This document shows positions 23,882 through 36,263 of a stretch of 64,000 nucleotides of DNA, piece by piece. The translations under genes and the position numbers were made by a program. Location: the NCBI RefSeq assembly GCF_046630445.1, contig NC_092341.1, positions 32,068,001 through 32,132,000 of the forward strand, written 5' to 3'. The stretch's first letter is position 1, and each line of letters starts with the position of its first letter. Under the pieces are notes generated by a model. That model was not told where the DNA came from and made no database searches. It was given only the letters and a program-made list of their open reading frames with translations. This DNA is from Rutidosis leptorrhynchoides. Taxonomy: Eukaryota > Streptophyta > Magnoliopsida > Asterales > Asteraceae.

Positions 23882-25392
23882 CACACAATTAATAGCCATA
23901 AAATAAAATAAAATAAAAACTTCAAGAACAAAACGGGTATTTTGCAAAACCTGAGGCCCAATAATGTGAACGAGAAGACCGCTCATAGCAAATCCAACAA
24001 GTTGGCCAATAGATGAGCTAATTCCGCACAAGCTCTGCATATCTCCAGCAAGGTTCGGGTGGTTAATACTGTTTTCTGTTACACAAGCATCGATTGTCAC
24101 ATCGGCTATAGCAACCCCGGCGCCAGCTGTCATAAAAGACGAAACAGCCCATACAAGTGACAAGTTCGTGCTAAATGCCGGCACCAGCATGGCTATCGAA
24201 CCAACTAAACCTGAAAATAGTGATTAACCAAATTTCATTTGTAAGATAACAGAATTGGATTTCTATTTACAAGCCATACTGGAATATACTGAAATTAGAT
24301 GTGGCAAACTCGACCCATTCCAATTTATTGTATCTCAAACAGGTCAAATTGGTCCATCCATACCAACACACTTATCCAAGGAAACAACTAAATCTGAAAA
24401 TAGTGAGTAACCAAATTACATTTGTAAGATAACAGAAATTGGATTACTATATACAACCCATACATGCATATACTGAAAGTAGATGTGGCAATTTCAACCC
24501 ATGTGATATATAGTGTAACTCAAACAGGTCAAAGTGGTGACACCAACACACATAGCAATAATGGGAACCATCAAACGGGTCAAACACTTGAAGAAGTCGA
24601 ACGGGTTGAAAGTTACACAAAGCCTATTTGTAATGCATACAACCTCTTAATTGTTATTCCTAACAGATTTAGACTACTTATGTAAAAAACTTTTCTACAA
24701 TCAAAATCAACAGACTAGCTATACTTATCGGTTTACACAAAACAAAAAGCATTGAAAATTGCCCATCAAATTAGTCGAAAAACACATTTGTTTAGCGCAT
24801 AGCAGAATGTGCATCTGTATTGGTAAAGTAGGATCAATTTGAACACAAATGATTTCATTAATTACAAAAAGCTAAGTTCTTGGCATAAAGAACAGAAGTT
24901 ACATTTCGACCTAAATCTAATAACTCAAGCCTCTTAGCAATAAAATGCTAACAACGTTCAAATATAACAATCTTAAGTTTTGCATGTGCAACAATCTAGT
25001 ACTTAAAAACTACACTAACAAGCAAAGTAAGAGATGCAAAACATACCAGCAAATATGAAGTAAGGACGTCTCCTTAATCTGAATATGGGAACAATATCAG
25101 TCATAAGACCCCAAAGAGGCTTAATGATCCAAGGAATTTGAATAATCCCAGAGTAAAATTGTGCTTCAGAAGGTTGTAACTTCAACACATCTTTCATATA
25201 ATATTGAACACTCACACGATACAAACCTATACTTATACCCTGATTAATTCCATACACAATCACAACTGCCAAAACAAATCTCCAACTTAATTCCTCACTC
25301 AACATTCTAAACCAATTTATAGGTTTCCATATCAAATTCCCATTTACTCCCTCTTTTCTTCTCTTAATATTTATATTATTATCTTCATCCAT
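22144..25392 (-). CDS. Folate-biopterin transporter family protein (BT1/MFS), 5 exons
   Basis: Exons on the minus strand are 25392-25047, 24210-23951, 23822-23727, 23282-23112 and 22737-22144. They join in frame to 488 residues, the usual length for plant folate-biopterin transporters. Family marks include [20 protein letters not shown] near residue 50, [14 protein letters not shown] near 90, the [11 protein letters not shown] stretch near 155, and [16 protein letters not shown] near 390. Many hydrophobic segments fit a 12-helix membrane carrier; relatives move folates or pterins, some at the plastid envelope. I see no obvious transit peptide: the N-terminus is acidic, then basic. Substrate is inferred from family only. 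Introns carry two MITEs, a poly(A)/(CA) tract and a tandem duplication that copies the exon-2 acceptor. Confidence 0.92.
22795..22920. mobile_element. Small foldback MITE in transporter intron 4
   Basis: An imperfect inverted repeat with arms about 50 bp long. The core GGATCCACTACATTAATGCA faces TGCATAAATGTAGTGGATC across a short loop (about 22849-22867). No clear target duplication, so the superfamily is open. Confidence 0.6.
22933..23057. mobile_element. MULE-type MITE in transporter intron 4
   Basis: Begins GACAAAATTACGTGGATAG and ends ATCCGCGTAATTATGTC, imperfect inverted repeats. The flanks ATTTAAAAA and TTTAAAAAA agree over eight bases of a 9-bp window. The ends match the family of the large MULE at 26030 (GACAAAATTACACGGGG). 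Confidence 0.7.
23825..23886. repeat. poly(A) and (CA)n tract beside an exon
   Basis: About 43 A followed by CA repeats, starting directly behind the exon-3 acceptor. On the coding (minus) strand it is a (TG)n run and a long T-tract that serves as the polypyrimidine tract of intron 2. Confidence 0.9.
24200..24566. repeat. Tandem duplication in transporter intron 1 copying the exon-2 acceptor
   Basis: Two diverged copies with an offset of 183 bp (about 24200-24383 and 24384-24566). Both contain CTGAAAATAGTGA(T/G)TAACCAAA and AACTCAAACAGGTCAAA-like stretches. The first copy includes the real acceptor of exon 2 (boundary at 24210). The second therefore carries a matching CTATTTTCAG acceptor upstream in the transcript, at about 24394. 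Confidence 0.8.
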
Positions 25393-25417
25393 ATCTTGTG
25401 GCTTTAACTTGATTTCG

Positions 25418-25712
25418 TTCCAGATTAAAAAATCTATAACATACCCAAGCCTAAAGACAACTCTGTTTTTATAAATTTAATTACTTTAGTTGATTTTGTT
25501 CCTAATTCAAGAAACTGCAAGATACCCAAGTCAAAAGACAACTTTTTGTTCTAAATATAATTGCTTTGAATTGATTTTGTTCCTATTTCAGGAAACTAGG
25601 AGATACCCAAGTCAAAAGACAACTTTTTATTCTTTCTAAATTTGACTGCTTTAGGATGATTTTGTTCCTGATTCAAGAAACTAGGAGATACCCAATTCAA
25701 AAGCTAACTTTT
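25418..25712. repeat. Minisatellite, about 90-bp units, upstream of the transporter gene
   Basis: Around four imperfect head-to-tail copies of a unit containing GATACCCAAGTCAAAAGACA and GATTTTGTTCCT. It begins about 25 bp upstream of the start codon at 25392, so it lies in the 5' leader or core promoter. Confidence 0.8.
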
Positions 25713-26029
25713 TTCGAAATGGGTTAGTTGAATATGATTAAAAAGATGAGATTTTGAAGAGAGGCAGATGAATTATAAGTGAAATTGGAGTTGGGTATTG
25801 GGTGGGTAATAGCTGCCGATGTCACATGGGAAATTGTGTAGTATAGGTTGCTGACTACAATGAACAAAGAGATTGGAGTACCTTTTTCAGTAGATGGTGG
25901 GCGACGGAGATCTCAAATGTGCGTGTACGATCAGGTGTCTCACGGCACACGAGTATCCATACATTACACGCCCTAAACCAAAATTGAGAAAAACAAGCAC
26001 ATAATTACATTAATAAATAGACAAAATTA
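25713..26029. other. Upstream region between minisatellite and MULE
   Basis: No gene seen. Likely promoter of the minus-strand transporter gene, then the MULE target duplication at 26021-26029. Confidence 0.4.
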
Positions 26030-26203
26030 CACGGGGTCCCTGTGGTATGTTCAAAATTACAACCGGAGTTCAAAAGAATTTTTTTGACTTGGAGGTCACT
26101 GTGGTATACATTTGTTTCACCGGGAGTCCAAATCACTCACGACGTTAAAAAAAATCCGTTAAATTCATCATGTGCATGGCATGTGAGGGCACAATGGTCA
26201 TTT

Positions 26204-26869
26204 AAGGTTCCATTCTCTTTTATTACGAATACATCATCTCCTAGCCACCTAATTTATTAACCATTTACCCTCCTTATCCCTCTTCCTTATCCACCTAATT
26301 TCTTAATCATCCTTGTAGCTCTTTCTTATCCATTCACTGCACCTCATAAAATCTAAAAATCCAACAACTAAATTCACGTTATCTACCTAAAATATAAGCC
26401 GATTCACTTTAATTTTCTTTATTCCTTTCATCTATATTTTGAATTGCATATTCCTTAGCAATACTATTCCGTTTCAACCCTAATTGTAACAATCAAACTA
26501 TCAGAGCTAAGTATTTAACTGAAAGAAAGCTCGACAAGGATGATTATTGCAAGTACGTTTAATTTCATCCTCAATTTATTTGTAAATTGTTTTCAAAGGT
26601 TCACGATTTTTCAAAGGTTCACGGTTCTTGAAGACGGTTTTGATCAGTTGAAGACATCGCGGTTTAACAAATAAACTCCACGGTTTTCGTTAAGAAGGTC
26701 ACGGTTTCAACAATTTTCAAGGTAATGAACTTTTAGTACTGAAATTTTCTTGTTGAGATGTTGTAGATTAGTAACAAGTAAAATGATCCAGTCCAATTTC
26801 TGGTTGCCGTCATCGATTGAAGGGTTTTTTGTGTTTTTTTAATGGGTTTGATAATGATAATGGATGAAT

Positions 26870-26962
<93 letters not shown>

Positions 26963-27457
26963 AGTTTGTGGATGCATTGTATTTTTGTTGTTTGTGGATG
27001 TATAGAAATTTTTATTCTAGGTACTTTAGAGAATAATCCATCTTGGTATAGCAATTGCAATCACAAGTGGGTATTTGATTAAAATTATTTGTAGCAAGGA
27101 TTTGTGGTTGATGGGTTCGATGGGTTTCCATGGGTTCTTCAAACTTCAGATAGATGGGTTTCGATTTATTCTTTCAGTCACCAGAAAATCCAACCACCCA
27201 CATCAGTTTTACAGCTATTCACTGGAGAGTATATCGCCGTTTTACAGTGACGTCGGACAGGGGTTATTTGTTGTTATCTTGCCGGATTCAGAGCATATCG
27301 CGTATCGCATATTGCATATCGCAGGAGATTCTGGCCCGATCTTGATAAAGTGGAAGAACAGAGGTTGAGTTCTTCATCTTTGTTCATCGAGTCTTTATTT
27401 AATTTTTAATTGATTCTATACACTTTAGAGTTTAAGAAAGGATTTAATGAAGAATGG
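26204..27457. other. Interior of the MULE, possible captured DNA
   Basis: Non-repetitive sequence with short open stretches, for example around 27100-27370, but no gene I recognise. Contains the (AT)n run at 26872-26959. GT/AG-like sites occur (donor-like after 26551 and 27364), which would fit captured exons; unproven. Confidence 0.35.
26872..26959. repeat. (AT)n microsatellite
   Basis: An uninterrupted AT run of about 85 bp; readings across it are artefacts. Confidence 0.95.
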
Positions 27458-27462
27458 GTACA

Positions 27463-29417
27463 TGTAACAGACTGAAATTCGGGCTAGTTGTAAGTTGCCT
27501 ATTTTGCCCTTAGGGTTTGTGCTTAGTCTTAAGTGCTTTTATTTTAATTATTTTATTAGTATTTTATTATAATTGTGTTGTGACCAGTTTGTGACAAGGG
27601 TCTCAGAACAGGTTGGTTTATTTAATTTAGACTCCGTTAGGACCGCCTAAGGAGATACGAAAGGTTATCAGATAAGATAACTGGTAAATACCCGTGTGTT
27701 GTGGGGTATGGGTTTTAATACCCACTTAAGAGTGTAAACTGCTTCTATTTTCTCATTTCTAGACTTTTCTCAAACAAGTACGTACCAAACTTATCTCATC
27801 TCAAACCCTAATTGATCTAAGTCTTAAATTGGATTATGAGGCTTTAAGGATTGATTCATATCATCCTTGTGATCATTTATCCAGGTTTGTTAGCTTGAAT
27901 TCGTGCTTTAATTCATAGAAATTGGGTTTTAGGTGTAAATGGGTTTTTGATGAATTTTGAGCTTGAATCTTCATATTATGTGTTTGTATGTGTTAATTGA
28001 TGTTAGAAATAGGTTGTATATATGTTTAGTAGCTTCCATGTGCTTAAAAACGGATCAAAAACACTCAAAAATCGAGTTTTGGGCGAAAAATGCTCAAAAT
28101 CAGCGTAAGAAGTTCGAAACCCAGTTGCTACAGTATTTTGCTACAGTATTTTGCTACAGTACCAGAACTGCTACAGTGTCACTATTTGCTACAGAGTCAC
28201 TATTTACTACAGTACCGAGTTGGTACATTGCTCGAGTTGCTACAGTACCCGAGTTGCTACAGTGTCACTATTTGCTACAGTGCCGAGTTGCTACAGTGTC
28301 ACTATTTGCTACAGTACTTTTATGAAATTGAAACGGTCGTAACTTTCAAAATGTAACTCCGTTTTTGATGAATAAACTATCGTTAGAATCGTAATAAAGA
28401 ATACTTTTTAATGGTGAACTTTTAAGAAACTAGATCAAAATGTTTTTGAGCCGGAAAAGGAGTTTTAGTGTGTATGTCGTGTTTTGCACGCACCTGTATG
28501 CCATTATTGAGTGGAGTCATGATGTAGACTCATAAAATTATGAATATATGGTGTTATGACCTATTTAATTGTATGAAATGATTATATTATTTATTGAATA
28601 TGTACATTAACTTTGTTTATGTTGTTCTCAGGTTATAAGGACAAGGAGGAAGCTCAGAAATAATAACTGAGCAGTTGCTGGTAATTGGTGAGTGGGTCTA
28701 TCTCCGGATAGAGTTTAAGTAGCATATCATGCTACTGTGGTTGACTCTTTTACCATACATAGTGTAGAAATTGCTATGTTAGAATAATATAGTATGCCTG
28801 ATGTTGTATGTGAATTATGTGTACACTGTGTGAATGGCACCAGTCGGGCCTAGGGAGACTGGGGACTCGAGACCGTGCCTAGGAGAGGTTAGAGTCCGTA
28901 TGAGGTCAACCGTGCCTAGGGGAGGTTGGGTCCATAGGCTACTGATTGTAGAGTATAGTGTGAATGATGCATCTCCTGCATCTGGATAACTATACTGTGA
29001 ATTGAGTAGCAGGGACTATCGGTAGACTCAAGTCCGATCAGCTAGGAGTCGTGTGCTCGTACAAGCCGCCGATCCTCGTATTGTCTTATTGTATGCTAGT
29101 TGGTATTTAGCAAGTACTGTTGTTAGTATATAGCTTGTGTGTGGCTTAAGCTATATCCGTTAGATAGATTCCATTCACTTAGCGGTGCGCTAATCCCACA
29201 CATATTCTCCCCTTGCAGGTTTAGGTACTGCTAGTCGGGAAGGGTGTTATTGCAGAAGACATGTTTGACAACCCAACTCTGATGTGGACTTTTGTATAAA
29301 TAATGTTTTGTGATAACGTAACACCGTTGTGTAAACTTAAACGTAATGACGTGACTTATATTGTGTTTGTTAATAAAGTCTTCCGCTGTGTATTAAAAAA
29401 AAATGGCCGGTGTTACA
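27463..29417 (+). repeat. 5' LTR of the Tekay-like element
   Basis: Begins TGTAACAGACTGAAATTCGG and ends GGCCGGTGTTACA. Matches 34305-36263 almost base for base. Contains a CTACAG minisatellite (28122-28318). Confidence 0.95.
28122..28318 (+). repeat. CTACAG minisatellite in the 5' LTR
   Basis: Eleven CTACAG words in about 200 bp, in alternating contexts (TGTCACTATTTG, TACCGAGTTG). The 3' LTR has the same array at 34950-35160 with one more unit position. The tyrosine/leucine-rich readings across it are by-products. Confidence 0.9.
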
Positions 29418-29420
29418 AGT

Positions 29421-29432
29421 TGGTATCAGAGC
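29421..29432 (+). promoter_or_regulatory. Primer-binding site, initiator tRNA-Met
   Basis: TGGTATCAGAGC lies three bases after the 5' LTR, the standard site for tRNA-iMet priming. Confidence 0.92.
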
Positions 29433-29600
29433 ATGGTTTGGCAGCAAATACGTGCGCGTATTTTGTTCCCAAACCCTGAGGCAAGTCAAACATGTCTGTG
29501 GGAGTGGGGGCTAAGTGAAAATAGGATATACGTGTGTTAGTTGTGATTGAACTAACTGTTATCCACTAAGCTTTTGTGTGAGCTATTTTGTAGCACAGGT

Positions 29601-32600
29601 ATGGCTGATAGAAACGCTACTGGCCCATCTAACCCCGGAACATTCAGAGCACCAGAAGAAGGTGTTGAGTCAGATGATGATCGGAGTAGTTACATCCTTC
29701 AGTTAGAAAGCAAGCTAAAAGAGGCTGAGGACAAAATTAATGAGCTTGAATTGGCGAGGCATTCTGGAAATGATGATACACCACCTGGATTCCCAACCGC
29801 GCAATCCCAAACGATACCTAATGTGCCCCAGAACCAGTTTCAGAATCAAATACCTAACCAATATTATATGCCACCACAAAACACCTTTACTTACCAAAAT
29901 CCCATGATGATGAATCCATACCAAATGCAAATGTTCCATCAACCTTACATGCAACCACCCAAAAGATGTATGTATAAGAACTTCCGTGATTGCAAACCCT
30001 CCGAGTTCTCTGGAAGTACTGATCCGACTGTAACTCTCAATTGGTTGCGAGAAGTTGAAAGGGTATTTGAAGCGTGTCAGTGTGAACCCGAGCTGAAGGT
30101 AACATATGCTAGTAGACTGTTGAAAGGTAGGGCTATGATTTGGTGGGATTCTTTGATTTCTAGTATACCAAAAGAGCAAGTGAGTATGATCACATGGGAG
30201 CAGTTTCAAGGAAAGGTGTGTGAACAATATTGTAATCCATTTGATATGAACCGAATCAAGACTGAGTTTCTTGAAATGAAGATGACACCTCAAATGACGA
30301 TCGATGAGGTAGTAGAGAAGTTTATGGATAAACTGAGGTTTGTACAACAATGGGTGCCAGACGAAGCGTCTCGTATCCAGCATTTTGTTAATATCATTCT
30401 GCCTGAGTACAGAACTTTTGTTAGAACAACTACATCATTGTCTCAAGCTGTTGTGATGGCTAAGATGGTAGAAAGTGATGTTCAGGCTGCCAGAAACAGA
30501 ATGTTTGGTAATGTGCTACAACAAGGTGGACAAGTATCTGGTCAATCAGGATCTAAATTTAAGAAGTCTAGTGGGTTTAAATCGAAGGGTAAAAGTGGTC
30601 AGAGTAGTACTGGATCTGGATCAGGTAAAGGGAATTGGTGTCACACGTGTCGATCTTCTCACAGTGGTCAGTGTTCTGAGGCTACAAGAAGATGCTTAAA
30701 GTGTGGTGTTGTTGGGCATGAGTCTTCAGCATGCCCGTATCCGAATAGTGTGTGTTGGAGTTGTCACAAACCAGGGCATCGTGCAATTAGTTATCCGTCG
30801 AAGAGTGGTAGTTCCGGGGCAGGGTCAGGGGCGCGTTCAGCATCAGCTGGAGGGTCAACTGCCTCGAGTGGGCAGAAGAGGAAGAACCCTCCAACAGCAG
30901 AGGCTAGAGCTTTTCAGATGTCGGTGGAAAATGCTGTGGCAACCGACGAAGTAATCACCGGTATGTTTCTAATCAACTCAATACCTGCTCGCGTATTGTT
31001 TGATTGTGGTGCCAATAGGTGTTTTATGTCCCTAGATTTCTGTGCTAAGTTGAATTTACCAGCTACTGTGTTACCCAAGCCGGTTAGTGTAGAAGTAGCT
31101 GATGGTAAGACCACACCCGTCACAACCTATGTGATTGAGGTTTGTATAGAGATCGAAGGGAAGTCTTTCCCGGTGACTTGTTTAGTGTTACCTATTCCTA
31201 GATTTGATGTAGTACTAGGAATGGATTGGTTGAGCTCGCTTAGGGCTAATATTAAGTGTGATAGGAAAATGATTACCTTTCGTTCGACCGATGGAACCCG
31301 TGTTGTGGCCCGAGGGGAGCGGGGAGGGTATAATTTTCTGTTGATAACCATGATGAAAGCGAAAAAGTCGATGGCAAAGGGTTGTGAATCATTTCTTGCA
31401 TATGTGATTGATGCGAAGAAAGAAAAGAAAACAGTGGCCGATATTCCGATAGTATCAGAATTTCCCGAAGTGTTCCCAGATGAGTTACCAGGTCTGTCGC
31501 CGGTAAGGGAAGTTGAATATAAGATTGAATTGGTTCCTGGAACAACTCCAGTTGCAAAAGCTCCATACCGATTAGCGCCGTCTGAAATCCGTGAAATGAT
31601 GTCACAGATTCAAGAACTATTAGATCGTGGGTTTATCCGACCGAGTTCTTCACCGTGGGGTGCTCAGGTATTGTTTGTTAAAAAGAAAGATGGGTCAATG
31701 CGTATGTGTATTGATTATCGTGAATTGAACAAAAGAACAGTGAAGAATAAGTATCCGTTACCTCGAATAGACGATTTGTTCGATCAGTTATAGGGTGCTT
31801 CATTCTTTTCTAAGATAGACTTACGATCCGGATATCATCATGTTCGTGTTGCTGAATCAGATATACCGAAAACAGCGTTCAGAACAAGGTATGGTCATTA
31901 TGAATTTCTTGTCATGCCGTTTGGGTTGACGAATGCGCCAGCAATCTTCATGGATCTAATGAATAGAGTGTGTCGCCCGTTCTTAGATAAGTTTGTGATT
32001 GTGTTTATAGATGATATACTAGTGTATTCAAAGACCGAAAGTGAACATGCTGAACATCTGAGACAGGTTTTGAACATGTTGAAACGTGAACAACTATTTG
32101 CAAAATTTTCAAAGTGTGAATTTTGGTTACGTGAAGTGCAGTTTTTGGGTCATGTGATTTGTGCCGAAGGTATAAAAGTTGATCCGACAAAGATAGAAGC
32201 GGTAATGAATTGGAATTCTCCGAAGACTCCGACTGAGATTAAGAGTTTTCTGGGATTAGCCGGTTATTATCGCAGATTTATCAAGGATTTCTCGAAAATA
32301 GCGGGTCCATTGACTAAGTTGACTCGTAAAGATGTAGCCTTTCGATGGACTGATGAACAGGAAAAGGCTTTTCAGATTTTGAAACAGCTACTGTGTCAGG
32401 CACCAGTGTTAGCTTTACCAGAAGGTTCAGACAACTTCGTGGTATACTGTGATGCATCATATGCTGGGTTGGGTTGTGTATTAATGCAAAGAGATAAAGT
32501 AATCGCCTACGCCTCGCGACAGTTGAAAGTTCATGAGAAGAATTATCCAGTGCATGATCTTGAAATGGCTGCAGTAGTGTTTGCTTTAAAACTGTGGAGA

Positions 32601-34292
32601 CACTATTTGTATGGAACCCATTGTGTTATATGTACCGATCACAAGAGTTTGCAGTATATCTTCTCACAGAAAGAATTGAATATGCGTCAGAGACGATGGC
32701 AAGAGTTGATCAAAGATTACGATTGTGAAATTAAATACCATCCGGGTAAGGCAAATGTGGTTGCAGATGCGCTAAGTCGTAAAAAGTCAAGTGAAAATGT
32801 GAAATTTCTTCGTTTGAATATAACTTCAGATTTGATTAACAGCTTAAAAACCATTCAGGCCTGTGCATTAGAGGACGAACATATTAAATCTGAACAAATG
32901 ACCAAACGAAAAGTGGACTTAATTGATGACTCACGTGGACTAAAGACCTTAAACAATCATGTTTGGGTGCCTAAGCTTGGAGATTTGAGGGATTTAATCA
33001 TGACGGAAGCTCACAAATCCAGATTGACAGTACATCCGGGTAGTAATAAGATGTATCATGATTTGAAAACAGTGTATTGGTGGCCAACAATGAAATCAGA
33101 TATCGCCCGTTATGTCGAAAAGTGTCATATATGTGCTCAATTGAAGGCCGAACATCAGAAACCTTATGGTTCGTTACGTCAGTTACAGATTCCAGAGTGG
33201 AAATGGGAACATATAACGATGGATTTTGTGACCAAATTACCTCGAACTCAGAAAAGACATGATATGATTTGGGTAATAGTGGATCGCTTAACTAAAAGTG
33301 CTCATTTTCTTGCTACTCGTGAAACAGCTTCGTTAAGTGAGTTAGCCGAATTATATATAAACGAGATAGTTAGTCGACATGGTGTGCCATTATCGATCGT
33401 TTCAGACAGAGATTCCAGATTTGTGTCGAATTTTTGGAATAGTCTTCAACAGAATTTGGGTACACGTGTGAATTTAAGTACAGCTTATCATCCTCAGACA
33501 GACGGTCAGAGTGAAAGAACGATACAGACTTTGGAGGATATGTTAAGGGCTTGTGTGTTAGAATACAGTGGTTCGTGGGATACACATTTGCCGTTGGTCG
33601 AATTCGCGTATAATAATTCATATCATTCGAGTATAGGGATGCCGCCCTATGAAATGTTATACGGTCGCCGTTGCAGAACTTCGACTTGTTGGTTAGAAGC
33701 CGGGGAGAAACAGTTTGCAGGTCCCGAAATTGTTCAAATGACAGCCGAAAAAGTTGCAATTGCGAGAGAAAAGTTAAAAGCCGCTAGAGATAGGCAAAAA
33801 ATGTATGCTGATCCGCGTAGACATCCAGTAACCTTTAATGTGGGTGAACGAGTGTATCTGAAAGTTTCGCCGTGGAAAGGGGTTATCAGATTCGGTAAAC
33901 GTGGTAAGTTAGCACCGAGATTTATTGGTCCGTTTCCGATCAGTGAAGTGTTGAATGATCAGACTGTGGTGTTAAATCTTCCGTCAGAGTTATCTGGTAT
34001 TCATAATACATTCAACGTGTGTTATCTTCGTAAGTGTAAAGTCGACGATGAAACACAACTTCTTCCTTTAGAAGATTTAAGGGTTGATTTGAATAAGAAA
34101 TTGGTGGAAGAGCCGGTCCGTGTGGTTGACCAAAAGGTGACTAAGCTGAGAAAGAAAGAGATTCCGATGGTGTTGATTGAGTGGAAACACAGTTTGGGAT
34201 CTAATCTTACGTGGGAAACGGAAGAGTTGATGAGAAAACGCTACCCTCGTTTGTTTGACCAAGACCAGATTCCGAGGACGGAATCTTTTTAA
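29601..34292 (+). mobile_element. gag-pol region of the Tekay-like element
   Basis: Order by position: gag capsid about 29980-30500; CCHC knuckles about 30650-30780 ([23 protein letters not shown]); aspartic protease about 30990-31230 ([11 protein letters not shown]); reverse transcriptase about 31640-32300 ([27 protein letters not shown]); RNase H about 32440-32790 ([13 protein letters not shown]); integrase with zinc head and catalytic core about 33000-33620 (DFVTKLP, SDRDSRF); and a chromodomain-like tail about 34090-34260. This is a fossil polyprotein region, close to whole. Clade assignment to Tekay rests on the tail, the primer site and the long LTR. Confidence 0.9.
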
Positions 34293-34304
34293 GGGGGGTG
34301 GATT
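34289..34304 (+). promoter_or_regulatory. Polypurine tract of the Tekay-like element
   Basis: TTAAGGGGGGTGGATTT abuts the 3' LTR; it primes plus-strand DNA synthesis in this family. Confidence 0.85.
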
Positions 34305-36263
34305 TGTAACAGACTGAAACCCGGGCTAGTTGTAAGTTGCCTATTTTGCCCTTAGGGTAAGTGCTTTTATTTTAATTATTTTATTAGTATTTTATTATAA
34401 TTGTGTTGTGACCAGTTTGTGACAAGGGTCTCAGAACAGGTTGGTTTATTTAATTTGGACTCCGTTAGGACCGCCTAAGGAGATACGAAAGGTTATCAGA
34501 TAAGATAACTGGTAAATACCCGTGTGTTGTGGGGTATGGGTTTTAATACCCACTTAAGAGTGTAAACTGCTTCTATTTTCTCATTTCTAGACTTTTCTCA
34601 AACAAGTACGTACCAAACTTATCTCATCTCAAACCCTAATTGATCTAAGTCTTAAATTGGATTATGAGGCTTTAAGGATTGATTCATATCATCCTTGTGA
34701 TCATTTATCCAGGTTTGTTAGCTTGAATTCGTGCTTTAATTCATAGAAATTGGGTTTTGGGTGTAAATGGGTTTTTGATGAATTTTGAGCTTGAATCTTC
34801 ATATTATGTGTTTGTATGTGTTAATTGATGTTAGAAATAGGTTGTATATATGTTTAGTAGCTTCCATGTGCTTAAAAACGGATCAAAAACACTCAAAAAT
34901 CGAGTTTTGGGCGAAAAATGCTCAAAATCAGCGTAAGAAGTTCGAAACCCAGTTGCTACAGTATTTTGCTACAGTATTTTGCTACAGTACCGAACTGCTA
35001 CAGTGTCACTATTTGCTACAGAGTCACTATTTGCTACAGTGTCACTATTTGCTACAGTACCGAGTTGGTGCATTGCTCGAGTTGCTACAGTACCCGAGTT
35101 GCTACAGTGTCACTATTTGCTACAGTGCTGAGTTGCTACAGTGTCACTATTTGCTACATTACTTTTATGAAATTGAAACGGGCGTAACTTTCAAAACGTA
35201 ACTCCGTTTTTGATGAATAAACTATCGTTAGAATCGTAATAAAGAATACTTTTTAATGGTGAACTTTTAAGAAACTAGATCAAACTGTTTTTGAGCCGGA
35301 AAAGGAGTTTTAGTGTGTATGTCGTGTTTTGCACGCACCTGTATGCCATTATTGAGTGGAGTCATGATGTAGACTCATAAAATTATGAATATATGGTGTT
35401 ATGATCTAGTTAATTGTATGAAATGATTATATTATTTATTGAATATGTACATTAACTTTGTTTATGTTGTTCTCAGGTTATAAGGACAAGGAGGAAGCTC
35501 AGAAATAATAACTGAGCAGTTGCTGGTAATTGGTGAGTGGGTCTATCTCCGGATAGAGTTTAAGTAGCATATCATGCTACTGTGGTTGACTCTTTTACCA
35601 TACATAGTGTAGAAATTGCTATGTTAGAATAATATAGTATGCCTGATGTTGTATGTGAATTATGTGTACACTGTGTGAATGGCACCAGTCGGGCCTAGGG
35701 AGACTGGGGACTCGAGACCGTGCCTAGGAGAGGTTAGAGTCCGTATGAGGTCAACCGTGCCTAGGGGAGGTTGGGTCCATAGGCTACTGATTGTAGAGTA
35801 TAGTGTGAATGATGCATCCCCTGCATCTGGATAACTATACTGTGAATTGAGTAGCAGGGACTATCGGTAGACTCAAGTCCGATCAGCTAGGAGTCGTGTG
35901 CTCGTACAAGCCGCCGATCCTCGTATTGTCTTATTGTATGCTAGTTGGTAGTTAGAAAGTACTGTTGTTAGTATATAGCTTGTGTGTGGCTTAAGCTATA
36001 TCTGTTAGATAGATTCCATTCACTTAGCGGTGCGCTAATCCCACACATATTCTCCCCTTGCAGGTTTAGGTACTGCTAGTCGGGAAGGGTGTTATTGCAG
36101 AAGACATGTTTGACAACCCAACTCTGATGTGGACTTTTGTATAAATAATGTTTTGTGATAACGTAACACCGTTGTGTAAACTTAAACGTAATGACGTGAC
36201 TTATATTGTGTTTGTTAATAAAGTCTTCCGCTGTGTATTAAAAAAAAAATGGCCGGTGTTACA
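34305..36263 (+). repeat. 3' LTR of the Tekay-like element
   Basis: Near-identical to the 5' LTR, including start, end and CTACAG array. Ends nine bases into the context GGTGTTACA, followed by the target duplication GTACA. Confidence 0.95.

Larger units (their letters stand above)
27463..36263 (+). mobile_element. Tekay-like Ty3/gypsy chromovirus with both LTRs
   Basis: An 8.8 kb plus-strand element flanked by GTACA (27458-27462 and 36264-36268). LTRs of about 1.95 kb, an iMet primer site, gag, protease, reverse transcriptase, RNase H, integrase and a chromodomain-like tail are all in order, followed by a polypurine tract. The coding part looks almost whole, with about one interruption. The LTRs differ at roughly 1 % of sites by my eye count plus a few indels. 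That suggests an insertion well under about one million years ago at usual plant rates, and older than the two elements nested in the right half. Confidence 0.92.

Noticed and set aside
27957-28356. Readings rich in LLQCHYLL in the LTR, repeated at 34785-35201
   Set aside because: They translate the CTACAG array and recur in the other LTR; no start context or family match.
29715-30383. 222-residue minus-strand reading across gag
   Set aside because: Shadow of the retrotransposon gag frame; no motif of its own. The same holds for the antisense readings at 56096-56823 and 49003-49383.
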